The notes: generated by a model not told the origin, from the sequence alone. DNA of 64,000 nt from JANXZS01 sp963797255 (GCA_963797255.1 CAWCOV010000031.1:124001-188000), one strand, 5' to 3'. Numbered from the stretch's first letter, positions 28,304-36,831 are shown. Numbers and translations: made by a program.

Positions 28304-29071
28304 TTAAACGTCGAGTCCGGCCAGCAGGAGTTTGGCGCGATCTCCCAGTTTTTGTTCGACGGTGGCGCGAAGCTGGTTGTAGATGCCGGCGTTCAACGTG
28401 GCGGCCATGGTGCCTTGAGTGATGTCAGTGTTTCGCGTGGAGTAGCGGAACCACAGAATTTTGGTGAGGGTGTTAGCGCTCATAATGCGGAACGCTCCCA
28501 GCTTGAGTGCGACGACTCCGTCTTGTTCGGTGGCAACGCCGATTTGAAAGCAGCCTGCGGTTTTTGCCGCGGTGTAATGATCGAACAGTGCGATGCGGCC
28601 GTCCCCGTCGGGGAGCGCCTTGGCGGCCTCGATGGCTGACTGGATAATCGCCAGCTCATTCTGGGTGGCGATGGCGGCGAGGATGCCGAGGACGGCTTTG
28701 TCCACTTCGGTTTCAGTGCCGCTGGCGTGGAAGGGATTCCATGACCACTGCTGTGAGACCCAGCCGACCTGTTCAAGGACCTGGCGGTAGAAGTTGAGCC
28801 AGTCGATGGTCGACTGTTCGCGGTCGAATTTCTTGTCGGCAGCGATCTGGGCGAGCATGGTGGAGTTGAGCACATCGGTCTGGTTCTGGGTGGAGATGCC
28901 GGAGACGAAGGAGACCAGGCTGCCCGCATTGATGAAGGACTGTGTGGTTTCAACGCCACGGAGGACGGGACCGCGTTGAGGCGCGGAGGCGATGGACTTC
29001 GGAATTTCCGGTACTTCGAGACCGGCGATGAAGGACTGACGCTCGGAAGGACTGGAGGCTGCGGATGCCAT
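28304..29071 (-). CDS. Unrecognised 255-aa protein, first gene of the CHAT/FRG operon
   Basis: The start is the ATG complementary to 29069-29071, with AAGGAG 8 nt upstream. I do not recognise the family. The N-terminal 40 residues are Ser/Pro-rich (ASAASSPSERQSFIAG), followed by SLVSFVSGISTQNQTDVLN, a helical stretch with KFDREQSTIDWLNFYRQVL, a GWVSQQWSWNPF motif, a helical VDKAVLGILAAIATQNELA, and a C-terminal half with beta-like FQIGVATEQDGVVALKLGAF and ILWFRYSTRNTDITQG. No TM helix or signal peptide is obvious. Being first in an operon with a CHAT protease, it could be the protease's substrate, a sensor, or a structural partner. Bacterial gasdermins occupy this kind of position, but I see no gasdermin hallmark (for example the N-terminal Cys palmitoylation site). 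Confidence 0.65.
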   Translation of the reverse strand: MASAASSPSERQSFIAGLEVPEIPKSIASAPQRGPVLRGVETTQSFINAGSLVSFVSGISTQNQTDVLNSTMLAQIAADKKFDREQSTIDWLNFYRQVLEQVGWVSQQWSWNPFHASGTETEVDKAVLGILAAIATQNELAIIQSAIEAAKALPDGDGRIALFDHYTAAKTAGCFQIGVATEQDGVVALKLGAFRIMSANTLTKILWFRYSTRNTDITQGTMAATLNAGIYNQLRATVEQKLGDRAKLLLAGLDV

Positions 29072-29430
29072 GCGGTGCTCCTTGAGAATGTATTGGAATC
29101 TGGCCGGTGGCGTGGCACGGCGTTCAACCACGGTTGGGACGTTCAGCTTGCACACACAGAAGAGCTTGCCGCCAGGGACGCCTAGGGCCAGAGCGTGATG
29201 AAGCCCTTTAAAGATAAACAAATAGCCGGAAGAATCAAGTGAATTGGGCTGGGGACGGGCAAGCCGGCGAGGGCGGGCTGTTGGTGCGGAAGAAACAATT
29301 TTTTGTTTTATGGATTCAGCGTGGAGGGAATGGCATGGTTGGAAGTGCGGGAAAAGCAGGATCTTGCGAGATGGGTGTGGTGCGGTAGAATTGCTGGCTG
29401 AAAACGTTTCCTCCGGAGGACCCCTCTCAA
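29072..29430. other. Divergent intergenic region (CHAT operon / arabinofuranosidase)
   Basis: About 360 bp that must contain the promoters of the minus-strand CHAT/FRG operon and of the plus-strand GH51 gene. An A/T-rich stretch ATTTTTTGTTTTATGG occurs near 29300. No gene is seen and no box is convincing enough to name. Confidence 0.4.
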
Positions 29431-31353
29431 ATGCGTGCTGCTCTCACCACAGTAAGTCTCTTGATTTTGCCGCTCGCGACTGCACTTAGCGCGCAGCAGG
29501 CTTCGGCGCAGCAACCGCCTGCTGTGCTGGAAATCCAAGTCCAGAAGCCGGTCGCGAAGGTTAGCCCCATGCTCTATGGGTTGATGACGGAGGAGATCAA
29601 CTACTCCTACGACGGCGGTTTGTACGGCGAGTTGGTGAGCAATCGAACGCTGAATGAGAAGAGCTGGATGGGACCGCCGCATTGGCTGGTGGTACAGAAG
29701 GGCGATTCGCTGGCGACGATGGCGCTGGATCTAAAGACGGGGCCGAGCACGGCACTGACGAAGAGTCTGAAGTTGACGGTGAGCAAGGCGGACGCGGCGA
29801 GCCCGGCGGGCGTGGAGAATGACGGGTTCTGGGGCTATCCGGTGCGGCCGCGGACGAGCTTTAAAGCATCGTTTTACGCAAAGGCGGACGATGCAGCCGT
29901 TGGGCCGGTGACGGTGAGCCTGGTGGACAACAACACGGGCAAGCCTTCGGCGACGGCCACTGTTCCCGCGCTGACGACGGAGTGGAAGAAGTATGACTTT
30001 TTGTTGAAGACGGGCGAGGTGGCGACGTCTTCAACGAATCATCTGTTGATTACGGTGGCTCATCCGGGAAGTGTGTGGCTGGACCTGGTATCGGTGTTTC
30101 CGCCGACGTATCACAATCGCGTGAATGGAAATCGTCCGGACCTGATGGCGATGATGGCGGCGATGCATCCCAAATTTCTGCGGCTTCCGGGCGGAAATTA
30201 TCTGGAGGGCGACACGATTGCGGATCGCTACCAATGGAAGCAGACGATCGGGCCGATGGTGGATCGTCCAACGCACCCTAGTCCCTGGAACTATCACTCG
30301 TCGGACGGCATGGGTCTGCTGGAGTTTCTTGAGTGGTGCGAGGATTTGAATATTGAACCGGTGCTTGCGGTGTACGCGGGCTATTCGCTGAAGGGCGAGC
30401 ATGTGCATCCAGGTGCGGACCTTGAGCCGTATGTGCAGGACGCGCTGGAAGAAATTGAATATGTGAGCGGCGATACGAGCACCAAGTGGGGCGCGGAGCG
30501 AGCGAAGAATGGGCATCCCAAGGCGTTTCCGCTGAACTATGTGGAGATTGGCAACGAAGACTGGTTCGATAAATCGGGCAGCTACGATGAGCGCTATGCG
30601 CAGTTTCACAAGGCGATCAAACAGAAGTATCCGAAGCTGCAGTTGATTGCCACGACGCCGGTGAAAGGCACTACGCCGGATGTGATTGACGACCACTATT
30701 ACAAGAGGGCGGTGGAGTTCTTCGACGACGTACACCACTACGACAAGACGGACCGTAATGGGCCGAAGATTTTTGTTGGGGAATGGGCTACGCGGGAAGG
30801 CTCGCCTACTCCCAACTTTGGCTCGGCGCTTGGAGATGCGGCGTGGATGACGGGGATGGAACGCAACAGCGACATCATTATCATGTCGGCATATGCGCCG
30901 ATGCTGGTGAATGTGAATCCCGGGGGCATGCAGTGGGAGAGCGATTTGATTGGCTACGATACGCTCACCAGCTATGGGTCCCCCAGCTATTATGCGCAGG
31001 CGATGTTCGCCAGCACGGTTGGCACGGAGGTTGTGGATTCAAAGCTGGACGGCGGCGGTCCGCGATTCTTCTATTCAGTGACAAAGGATGCGGCGAAGGG
31101 ATTGCTGATTGTTAAGGTTGTGAATGCCTCGTCGACGCCGCAGCCGGTGGAATTCAAACTGGAAGGTGCGAGCGGCGTGAAGAGCACTGCCAAGATCACG
31201 AGCCTGACTGGGCACACGACGGAGGAGACTAACTCGATTACGGCTCCGAAGAAAATTGTTCCGGTGCCGAGCACGATTCAAGGTGTGGGAGCGAGCTTTA
31301 AGCACGTGGTTCCGGCGTACTCAATCCAGGTCCTGGAGATCGCGACCAAGTAA
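29431..31353 (+). CDS. Secreted alpha-L-arabinofuranosidase, GH51
   Basis: 640 residues with a signal peptide (TVSLLILPLATALSAQQASA). GH51 features in order: VSPMLYGLMTEEINYSYDGGL at the start of the catalytic domain, a carbohydrate-binding-like insert (residues 110-220), KFLRLPGGNYLEG, the acid/base Glu in YVEIGNEDWFD and the nucleophile Glu in FVGEWATREG, then a C-terminal beta-sandwich. GH51 enzymes remove L-arabinofuranose from arabinan and arabinoxylan; a signal peptide means it acts outside the cytoplasm, as in plant-polymer-degrading Acidobacteriota. ATG 29431 follows CCTCCGGAGGACCC, which contains GGAGG. Monocistronic, with a clear terminator after the stop. Confidence 0.92.
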   Translation: MRAALTTVSLLILPLATALSAQQASAQQPPAVLEIQVQKPVAKVSPMLYGLMTEEINYSYDGGLYGELVSNRTLNEKSWMGPPHWLVVQKGDSLATMALDLKTGPSTALTKSLKLTVSKADAASPAGVENDGFWGYPVRPRTSFKASFYAKADDAAVGPVTVSLVDNNTGKPSATATVPALTTEWKKYDFLLKTGEVATSSTNHLLITVAHPGSVWLDLVSVFPPTYHNRVNGNRPDLMAMMAAMHPKFLRLPGGNYLEGDTIADRYQWKQTIGPMVDRPTHPSPWNYHSSDGMGLLEFLEWCEDLNIEPVLAVYAGYSLKGEHVHPGADLEPYVQDALEEIEYVSGDTSTKWGAERAKNGHPKAFPLNYVEIGNEDWFDKSGSYDERYAQFHKAIKQKYPKLQLIATTPVKGTTPDVIDDHYYKRAVEFFDDVHHYDKTDRNGPKIFVGEWATREGSPTPNFGSALGDAAWMTGMERNSDIIIMSAYAPMLVNVNPGGMQWESDLIGYDTLTSYGSPSYYAQAMFASTVGTEVVDSKLDGGGPRFFYSVTKDAAKGLLIVKVVNASSTPQPVEFKLEGASGVKSTAKITSLTGHTTEETNSITAPKKIVPVPSTIQGVGASFKHVVPAYSIQVLEIATK

Positions 31354-31366
31354 TACGGCATTTCCT

Positions 31367-31409
31367 GCCCTTCGCCATCGTAAATCAGATGGCGGAGGGC
31401 TTTTTATTT
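31367..31409 (+). terminator. Intrinsic terminator of the arabinofuranosidase gene
   Basis: Stem CCTTCGCCATC / GATGGCGGAGG (one G-T pair) is followed by GCTTTTTATTT. It overlaps the last codons of the convergent gene at 31404, so it probably serves the plus strand. Confidence 0.85.
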
Positions 31410-32201
31410 GGTGACTGTTGGGGGAGCGGGACTGGGTGGCGCGGCATTGAGGTCGTCCTGCAAGCGAACGAGGCTACCTTGCGAGACCTTGATGGATCCG
31501 CTTCGCGGGCTGTCAATGTCTGCAATTAGCGCCATGACAACGGCGATCACGAGTGGAGGCACCAGCAAGGAGACCACCATGCGACGGCGCTGGCTGAGAC
31601 CCACGGTGAGACACGTGAAGACACCGAGCAGGACAAGCATGGCCCATATGGTGTTCGGAATCCGATTATCCGTTGCGGCCATGCGCTTCTCGTGCAGGTC
31701 GATCATGTCGTTGAGTGTCTGGGCGTAGATGGAGATGATTGGATTCGGAGTTTGCTGTGCGAGGGGAGTGGCGATCTGCCAAAGCTGATCTTGAATTTTC
31801 TTCGATTCGGCGATGGTTGTTTTGAGCGCTGCCTGCTGATCCTTGGCTGTAATCCATGAGAGACGGATGTCGATGTAACGTCGCAGCAGACTGATGGACT
31901 GTGTGCGGGCGGGCTCGCTGAGCATCTGCGCACGCAGGTAGGTGGTGCCGATGGCGTTGGCTTCATCGACGACGAGTTCCTTGCGATGATCGAAGCGCGC
32001 GAGGGCCATGGAGAGGGTGAAGCCGAGCAGAAGGCTGAGCAACACCGCAATCTGGGTGCGGGTGTCTTCAATCTGCGTGTGCTTGGTGTCATCGTGCTGG
32101 ACTTTCGAGCGGAGTTCGAGGCGGAATCCGATTTCCGCCAAGGCAGCGAATACCACGAAGAGCAGAAAGAAAAAAACCAATGGATGGTCGGTGATGTTCA
32201 A
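31404..32201 (-). CDS. DUF4239 (bestrophin-like) membrane protein
   Basis: About 265 residues. Two N-terminal helices (LVFFFLLFVVFAALAEIGF, IAVLLSLLLGFTLSMAL) enclose a soluble segment; FDHRKELVVDEANAIGTTYLRA is the conserved signature of DUF4239 proteins; two more helices follow (TIWAMLVLLGVFTCLTVGL, VVSLLVPPLVIAVVMALIA). The family is annotated as bestrophin-like, but channel activity is unproven. The start is set at TTG 32201 because GGAGG lies 4-5 nt upstream; an in-frame ATG at 32291 has no such site. The gene converges on GH51 and is not clearly co-transcribed with neighbours. Confidence 0.75.
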   Translation of the reverse strand: MNITDHPLVFFFLLFVVFAALAEIGFRLELRSKVQHDDTKHTQIEDTRTQIAVLLSLLLGFTLSMALARFDHRKELVVDEANAIGTTYLRAQMLSEPARTQSISLLRRYIDIRLSWITAKDQQAALKTTIAESKKIQDQLWQIATPLAQQTPNPIISIYAQTLNDMIDLHEKRMAATDNRIPNTIWAMLVLLGVFTCLTVGLSQRRRMVVSLLVPPLVIAVVMALIADIDSPRSGSIKVSQGSLVRLQDDLNAAPPSPAPPTVTK

Positions 32202-32353
32202 AGTGCCTCCGGCATTCTTATCGAGAAGCAATAGTTTAGTCGAAATGGGTTTGGGGTGAGTGACCCACGTGTTTGCACCCCGAGAAATCACACGTCGGAA
32301 ATCGCGGGAGATTTATTTCTCCGCTGCTATCGGTTCGCATTTACAGCGAGCAT

Positions 32354-32857
32354 TTATTTCGGAGAGTTATCAGTAACGGGTGCGGTCAGCTGCTGCATCA
32401 GGCCCTGGACGTCAGGCATTCCCCACTGTTCAGCAATTTTGCCATCGGCGATCCGGTAGATGTGAAACTCTTCGATGGTTACTTTTCGCCCGGTCGGTGG
32501 GATGCCTGCGAACTCGCCTCGTTGCGTGCCGGACGAGGAGATCCGAATCGCTACCCTGTCGCCTTGAGCGATGATGTCTTCCACTTTCTCTTCCCAGTCG
32601 GGAAAGGAAGTCCTATGACTGCTCACTGCGTTCTTGATGCCGGGTACTCCTTTCCATTCCGGGCCGAGAACAAAGTGGCAGACGAAGCCAGTGGAATACA
32701 ACTGATCGGCCACAGCGAGGTCGCCTTTGCTCCACAGTTCGGACTCAGAGCGAAGGATGATTTTTTTGTTATCAGACAGTGATTGCGCCTGAATGACGGA
32801 ATGGCCGATGAGGAGTGCGACGATCAAGGCGACCGCTTTTAAGATCTTTGGCTTCAT
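32354..32857 (-). CDS. Secreted SnoaL-like ester cyclase family protein
   Basis: 167 residues with a signal peptide (ILKAVALIVALLIGHSVIQA). The mature part has the SnoaL/NTF2 cone layout: RSESELWSKGDLAVADQLYS, WKGVPGIKNAVSSHRTSFPD, VAIRISSSGTQRGEF and IEEFHIYRIADGKIAEQWG, which are the usual 'ester cyclase' consensus blocks. Members of this fold cyclise polyketides in Streptomyces, but most bacterial homologues have no known substrate, and a signal peptide argues against a role in cytoplasmic polyketide synthesis. Monocistronic. Confidence 0.85.
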   Translation of the reverse strand: MKPKILKAVALIVALLIGHSVIQAQSLSDNKKIILRSESELWSKGDLAVADQLYSTGFVCHFVLGPEWKGVPGIKNAVSSHRTSFPDWEEKVEDIIAQGDRVAIRISSSGTQRGEFAGIPPTGRKVTIEEFHIYRIADGKIAEQWGMPDVQGLMQQLTAPVTDNSPK

Positions 32858-33010
32858 TGGGGAAATGGGCTCAGTCGAGACTTTCTTTCAGATGTGGTTG
32901 GGCTGACGGTACCATGCGCCAACGTTGTTGCGATAGTGAAACACCTTACGGGCAGCCAGAGAGTGTTTGCGGCGAACTACGTCTCTTTGCAGCCTGTTTG
33001 GTTTGAGAAC

Positions 33011-33451
33011 TTAGTGCGCCAGCTTGATTTCGACGAGTTTGCGAATGCCCGGCAGATCCTTCATCCCTTTGACGACCAGGCGCACTCCGGTCCCTTCGGG
33101 ATAACGCGGAGATTCCTGAACGATATTGATGATTGCCCTGGGCAGACTGCTCAGCCGCACGGCTTCCACGGCGCGATCTCCGAGAACAAATGCGACGCGG
33201 AAGCATCCGTTGCAGGGAGCGAGATAGACGATGGTTCTCTTCTTGAGTTTCAGGCGGACGGACCATCCGTATTTGGGAGAAAGGGACTTCCACTCTAGTA
33301 TTTTGATTTCGTGCTGCTCTGCAAGCCAATCGATGAGTAGATTCCATGCTGTAGCGCTTGGTCCGAGTGCTGCGGCGATCTCGATTGCTGTTGGTTTTGT
33401 TGCGTTGCCCTCGAATGCGTTCTTTACTTCACCCTCTGTTTTCGTAGTCAT
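33011..33451 (-). CDS. DUF3788-like protein
   Basis: 146 residues from ATG at 33451 (MTTKTEGEVKNAFEG). Recognisable blocks are SATAWNLLIDWLAEQH, WKSLSPKYGWSVRLKLKKRTIVYL and FRVAFVLGDRAVEAVRLSSLP, the pattern of DUF3788, a small cytoplasmic family with no known function. In that family the Trp/Tyr-rich core suggests a ligand pocket. The C-terminus ends RKLVEIKLAH. The preceding in-frame start at 33517 gives an implausible Arg-rich extension. No operon partner. Confidence 0.7.
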   Translation of the reverse strand: MTTKTEGEVKNAFEGNATKPTAIEIAAALGPSATAWNLLIDWLAEQHEIKILEWKSLSPKYGWSVRLKLKKRTIVYLAPCNGCFRVAFVLGDRAVEAVRLSSLPRAIINIVQESPRYPEGTGVRLVVKGMKDLPGIRKLVEIKLAH

Positions 33452-33564
33452 TTGATTTTCGATCCAATCCAAACCCACGGGCATTGTACGGCGACCTGCA
33501 CTGTTGCGCCGTGACAATGCCTGCTTGCGGATTGTCTATCAGGATCGTATTGGAGAGACTGCGG

Positions 33565-34311
33565 TTACAGCTGAATCCTGGAGAACATCCATGCTCCAGT
33601 CCCGAGAAATACGGCGGCCAGAAGACCGAGAACTCCAAGATCGATGGCGAAGCTGAAGTGCCACGCCCCAATGAGAACGCCGCGAAGCCCGTCTACTCCA
33701 TAAGAAAGCGGATCGAGGCGGGTGACGATGGACAGGGCTGTTGGCAGATGAGTGAGCGGAAAGAGTGCGCCGGAGAGAAAGAAGATGGGGAGGACGAGGA
33801 AGTTCATGATGAGCTGAAATCCCTGCATGTCCTTGATGATGGATCCGAGTGTGGTGCCGAGTGCCGCGAAGACAATGGCGATCATGAAGACGAAGATGAA
33901 CGCGGCGGGAACGGCGAGCCAGTGTTGTGGACGAAATCCGGCGATGAGGCAGACGATGAGGATGAGTGTGCCCTGGATGATGGCCACGGTTGCGCCGCCG
34001 AGGGTGCGTCCGAGCATGATGTGGATGCGCGGCACAGGAGCGACGAGCGTCTCTTTCAAGAAGCCGAATTGCCGATCCCACAGCATGGCGATGCCGGAGA
34101 AGACGGAGCTGAAGAGGACGGTCATCCCGATGACGCCGGGGACCATGAACTGCAGGTAGCTTCCTTTACCGGCCTGCTGAAAGACGGGGCCGAGGCCGAA
34201 GCCCAGGCCGACGAGGTAGAGCACGGGCTGGCCGAGGGAAACGATGATTTGTACGCGCGAGCGAACGTAGCGCTTGAGTTCGCGAAGCCAGAGAATATAA
34301 ATTGCACCCAT
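33565..34311 (-). CDS. ABC-2 type transporter permease
   Basis: 248 residues, six TM helices. MGAIYILWLRELKRYVRSR is a typical ABC-2 N-terminus; the membrane segments include IIVSLGQPVLYLVGLGFGLG, MTVLFSSVFSGIAML, VAIIQGTLILIVCLIAG, FIFVFMIAIVFAALGTTLGS and FQLIMNFLVLPIFFLSGALFP (the family signature region). It starts 4 bp after the ATPase stop, so the two are translationally coupled. The pair resembles DrrA/DrrB-type drug or lipid exporters; the substrate is unknown. The start was placed at 34311 (aaatATGGGT) rather than the ATG at 34368, which lies inside the ATPase gene. Confidence 0.9.
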   Translation of the reverse strand: MGAIYILWLRELKRYVRSRVQIIVSLGQPVLYLVGLGFGLGPVFQQAGKGSYLQFMVPGVIGMTVLFSSVFSGIAMLWDRQFGFLKETLVAPVPRIHIMLGRTLGGATVAIIQGTLILIVCLIAGFRPQHWLAVPAAFIFVFMIAIVFAALGTTLGSIIKDMQGFQLIMNFLVLPIFFLSGALFPLTHLPTALSIVTRLDPLSYGVDGLRGVLIGAWHFSFAIDLGVLGLLAAVFLGTGAWMFSRIQL

Positions 34312-34315
34312 ATTT

Positions 34316-35101
34316 TTATCGTCTCCACATCTGCGCAACTTGGCGCATGGCGTCTGCCGCGTTGGCACTTTCGTCGCGGATCGACGTTCCGGTTACGGCG
34401 AGGTAGGCGCCTTCGAGAGAGTCCGTCTTGGTCTGCTCCTTTAATTCGGCGGAGGTTCCCTGGGCGACGATCTGTCCGTGATCGATGATGGCGATGCGGT
34501 GGGCAACGCGGTCCGCCTCGTCCATGTAATGCGTGGTGAGGAAGACGGTGGTGTGTTCGGTTTCGTTGAGATGCTTGACGTGTGTCCAAAGCTGATTGCG
34601 GCTTTGTGGGTCGAGGCCGAGCGTGGGCTCATCGAGAAAAAGAATTTTGGGAGTGTGCAGCAGACCCCGGGCGATTTCGAGTCGGCGCTTCATGCCTCCT
34701 GAAAATTTCTTCACGAATTCGTCGCGGCGATCCCACAACTCGAAAAGCTTGAGCAGTCGTTCGGTGCGCTCGATGCGTACTTTGCGCGGCACATGGTAGA
34801 GGATGCCGTGAAGCTCCATGTTCTCGAAGGCGGTTTGCTCCTGGTCGAGGCTGGGGTCCTGAAAGACAATGCCGAAGGATTGGCGGGCTTCCTTCTGCTT
34901 GTGCATGGGATCGATGCCGTCCATGCGGATGCTGCCGCTGGTGGGCCGCAGCAGGGTAGTGAGCATTTTGATGGTGGTGGTTTTGCCGGCTCCGTTGGGG
35001 CCGAGGAAGGCGAAGATTTCCCCTTTGGCCACTTCGAAGGAGACGTTGTTGACTGCCGTGAAGGCGTCAAATTTCTTGGTCAGATTGTCTACCTGGATCA
35101 C
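34316..35101 (-). CDS. ABC transporter ATP-binding protein (DrrA-like)
   Basis: 261 residues from GTG 35101 (VIQVDNLTKKFDAFTAVNN), chosen because GGAGAAG lies 4 nt upstream. Walker A GPNGAGKTTTI, Q-loop IVFQDPSLDQ, signature FSGGMKRRLEIARGLL, Walker B ILFLDEPTLGLDP and switch TTHYMDEADRVAHRI are all intact. The C-terminal DSLEGAYLAVTGTSIRDES continues as in daunorubicin-resistance ATPases. It energises the permease encoded by the next gene. Function as an efflux pump for a drug, lipid or polysaccharide is inferred from the family. Confidence 0.92.
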   Translation of the reverse strand: MIQVDNLTKKFDAFTAVNNVSFEVAKGEIFAFLGPNGAGKTTTIKMLTTLLRPTSGSIRMDGIDPMHKQKEARQSFGIVFQDPSLDQEQTAFENMELHGILYHVPRKVRIERTERLLKLFELWDRRDEFVKKFSGGMKRRLEIARGLLHTPKILFLDEPTLGLDPQSRNQLWTHVKHLNETEHTTVFLTTHYMDEADRVAHRIAIIDHGQIVAQGTSAELKEQTKTDSLEGAYLAVTGTSIRDESANAADAMRQVAQMWRR

Positions 35102-35337
35102 ACTTCTTCTCCGGTGTAAACGATTGGGTCGAAATTTGCGAACTTCCAGTTTAGAAGGCTTCGCGTGTTTGCGGGGCGAAGGCGAAGGGAAAATCGTAAG
35201 TTTCCGGCAACGCCTTGAAAACATCAACTTGAACGAAAAGAAAAGAGAGCGACAAACGCTCACCATGGAATAGAGCGATATGCTGTCTAGTGCGATTCAC
35301 AAGAAAATAAAACAACAACGAGAAGGCCGGGACGAGC

Positions 35338-36357
35338 ATGCATAGATTTTCGATTGGGGTTGATCTTGGTGGGACGAACCTGCGCATTGCCGCGTATACG
35401 CGCGATCAGCAGAAGCTGGAGAGCATTTCTATTCCGACGCGGCTGGAGGCGGGCAAGTACGCGGTAGTGAAGGACATGTGTGACGCGATCCACGAGATTG
35501 CGGGCAAGCTGCGCGGCGAGCGCGAGTTGGTGGGTGTGGGCGTGGGAAGTCCGGGGCCGCTGCAATTGCCGTCGGGAAAGCTGTACCATCTGCCGAATTT
35601 TCCGGGATGGGATGGTTTTGAATTGAAGATCGAGATTGAGAAAGTACTGGGCATGCCGGTGATTATTGAGAATGACGCGAATGCGGCGGCGCTGGCGGAG
35701 TTTCTGCACGGATCGGGGCAGCAACGGGGAGTGAACTCGCTCTGCATGTTGACGCTGGGAACAGGCGTGGGCAATGGGATCATTCTGAATCGCAAAGTGT
35801 GGCACGGAATGTTGGGAATGGGCGGCGAGGCTGGGCATGGGCCGCTGGAATACGACGGTGCGCTCTGCGGCTGCGGCGGACGCGGGTGCCTGGAGCAATA
35901 TGCTTCGGCGACGGCGGTTTCGCGCATGGCGAACGAAGCGGCGGGCGCGGGCAAATCCGCTGCAATGGCGAAGATGATCGCGACTAAAGGCTCGATCAGC
36001 GCCCGGGAAGTTGGTGTGTTGGCGGACGAAGGCGATGAGGGTGCTCGAGGGGTGTACAGCGAGGTTGGAAGATTCCTGGGAATCAGCTTGAGCTTCCTGG
36101 TGAACACGCTGAATCTGCCGCTGTACGTGATTGGCGGCGGGGTGGCGAGTTCGTGGCATTTGTTTGCGCCGAAGATGTTTGAGGTGCTGACGCGGGACAG
36201 CTATGTGTATCGACTGACTGCGGCGAAGGGGCAGATGGATATGGATCCGCTGCGCACGAGTGTTGTGCCCGCGCTGCTGGGACCGGAGTCCGGGTTGCTG
36301 GGAGCGGCGATGTTGCCGTTTGCGGAGTTGGAAGATCTGGCTGCGCTGCCCTCGTAG
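35338..36357 (+). CDS. ROK family sugar kinase (glucokinase)
   Basis: 339 residues. FSIGVDLGGTNLRIAAY is the phosphate-1 ATP motif; GVGSPGPL, IIENDANAAALAEF (catalytic Asp in the ROK motif), LGTGVGNGIIL, and the zinc-binding LCGCGGRGCLEQYAS with GGEAGHGPLEY complete the ROK fold. LYVIGGGVASSW is the second ATP contact. This fits bacterial ROK glucokinase phosphorylating glucose at O6, feeding sugars released by the glycosidases nearby. Start ATG at 35338 follows CGGGACGAGC. Monocistronic; a repeat-rich region follows. Confidence 0.9.
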   Translation: MHRFSIGVDLGGTNLRIAAYTRDQQKLESISIPTRLEAGKYAVVKDMCDAIHEIAGKLRGERELVGVGVGSPGPLQLPSGKLYHLPNFPGWDGFELKIEIEKVLGMPVIIENDANAAALAEFLHGSGQQRGVNSLCMLTLGTGVGNGIILNRKVWHGMLGMGGEAGHGPLEYDGALCGCGGRGCLEQYASATAVSRMANEAAGAGKSAAMAKMIATKGSISAREVGVLADEGDEGARGVYSEVGRFLGISLSFLVNTLNLPLYVIGGGVASSWHLFAPKMFEVLTRDSYVYRLTAAKGQMDMDPLRTSVVPALLGPESGLLGAAMLPFAELEDLAALPS

Positions 36358-36413
36358 GAAGTCCCACATCTCCCCGCAGAAGACGCGGGTAGATATGGGG
36401 CACCCCGCAAAAA

Positions 36414-36480
36414 CAGCTAAAGAGCGGTCGGCTAAAAGGCTGTCCGCTAAAGGCCGGTTAGCTAAAAAGCGGTTAGCGGA
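36414..36480. repeat. GGTTAGC tandem repeat array
   Basis: About five degenerate units of 14-15 bp with consensus GCTAAA(A/G)RGCGGTTA, ending in GGTTAGCGGA. The same unit recurs at 39310-39375, at 18325-18345 and at 36625-36660. No spacers, so not a CRISPR. Confidence 0.8.
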
Positions 36481-36511
36481 ATGTGGGAGTGCCGGCAATA
36501 GCTTATTCAAC

Positions 36512-36532
36512 CCTAGCCAACTGCGGGCTAGG
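36512..36532. repeat. Palindromic CCTAGCC/GGCTAGG element, copy 1
   Basis: 7-bp arms CCTAGCC and GGCTAGG around a 7-nt loop, preceded by GCTTATTCAAC and followed by ATTGGGTACCCATTTC. A close second copy lies at 36691-36711. Confidence 0.75.
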
Positions 36533-36559
36533 ATTGGGTACCCATTTCTGCTAACGAGT

Positions 36560-36616
36560 CAGCGGGAAAAGCAAACGCAGGTCCCTCCACTGCGCTTCGC
36601 TGCGGTCGGGATGACA
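36560..36616. repeat. Dispersed 'GGTCGGGATGACA' repeat, single unit
   Basis: AGCGGGAAAAGCAAACGCAG followed by GTCCCTCCACTGCGCTTCGC and TGCGGTCGGGATGACA. It sits between the two palindromic copies, so this 36.4-36.8 kb interval is a composite of three repeat types. Confidence 0.85.
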
Positions 36617-36690
36617 AAGAGCAGCGAAAGAGCGGTTAGCTCAACAGCGGTTGGCTCAACGTGGGAGTGAGCAGCGATTGTTTATCCCAC

Positions 36691-36711
36691 CCTAGCCAAC
36701 CGCGGGCTAGG
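36691..36711. repeat. Palindromic CCTAGCC/GGCTAGG element, copy 2
   Basis: Same arms as at 36512, with loop AACCGCG, followed by ATGGGGCGCCCATTTCCG. GTGGGAGTG...GCAGCGATTG flanks it in the same way as GTGGGAGTGCCGGCAATAG flanks copy 1. Confidence 0.75.
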
Positions 36712-36831
36712 ATGGGGCGCCCATTTCCGTAGCTGGCGGGGAGAGAAGTTGGCTTTTTCCGACCCCAATTGGTGGCCAACGGAAGGCTTGAATTGCCCAC
36801 CCTTCAGAAATGCAATTCTGGCAAAAACAGA

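Noticed and set aside
28304..29071. Bacterial gasdermin (bGSDM) as identity of the 255-aa protein
   Set aside because: Position next to a caspase-like protease fits, but the N-terminal palmitoylated Cys and the gasdermin beta-sheet pattern are not seen; left as unknown.
36414..36480. CRISPR-like array (also 39310-39375 and 57168-57250)
   Set aside because: The units are 14-24 bp, degenerate and directly adjacent; there are no unique spacers of equal length and no cas gene in the window.
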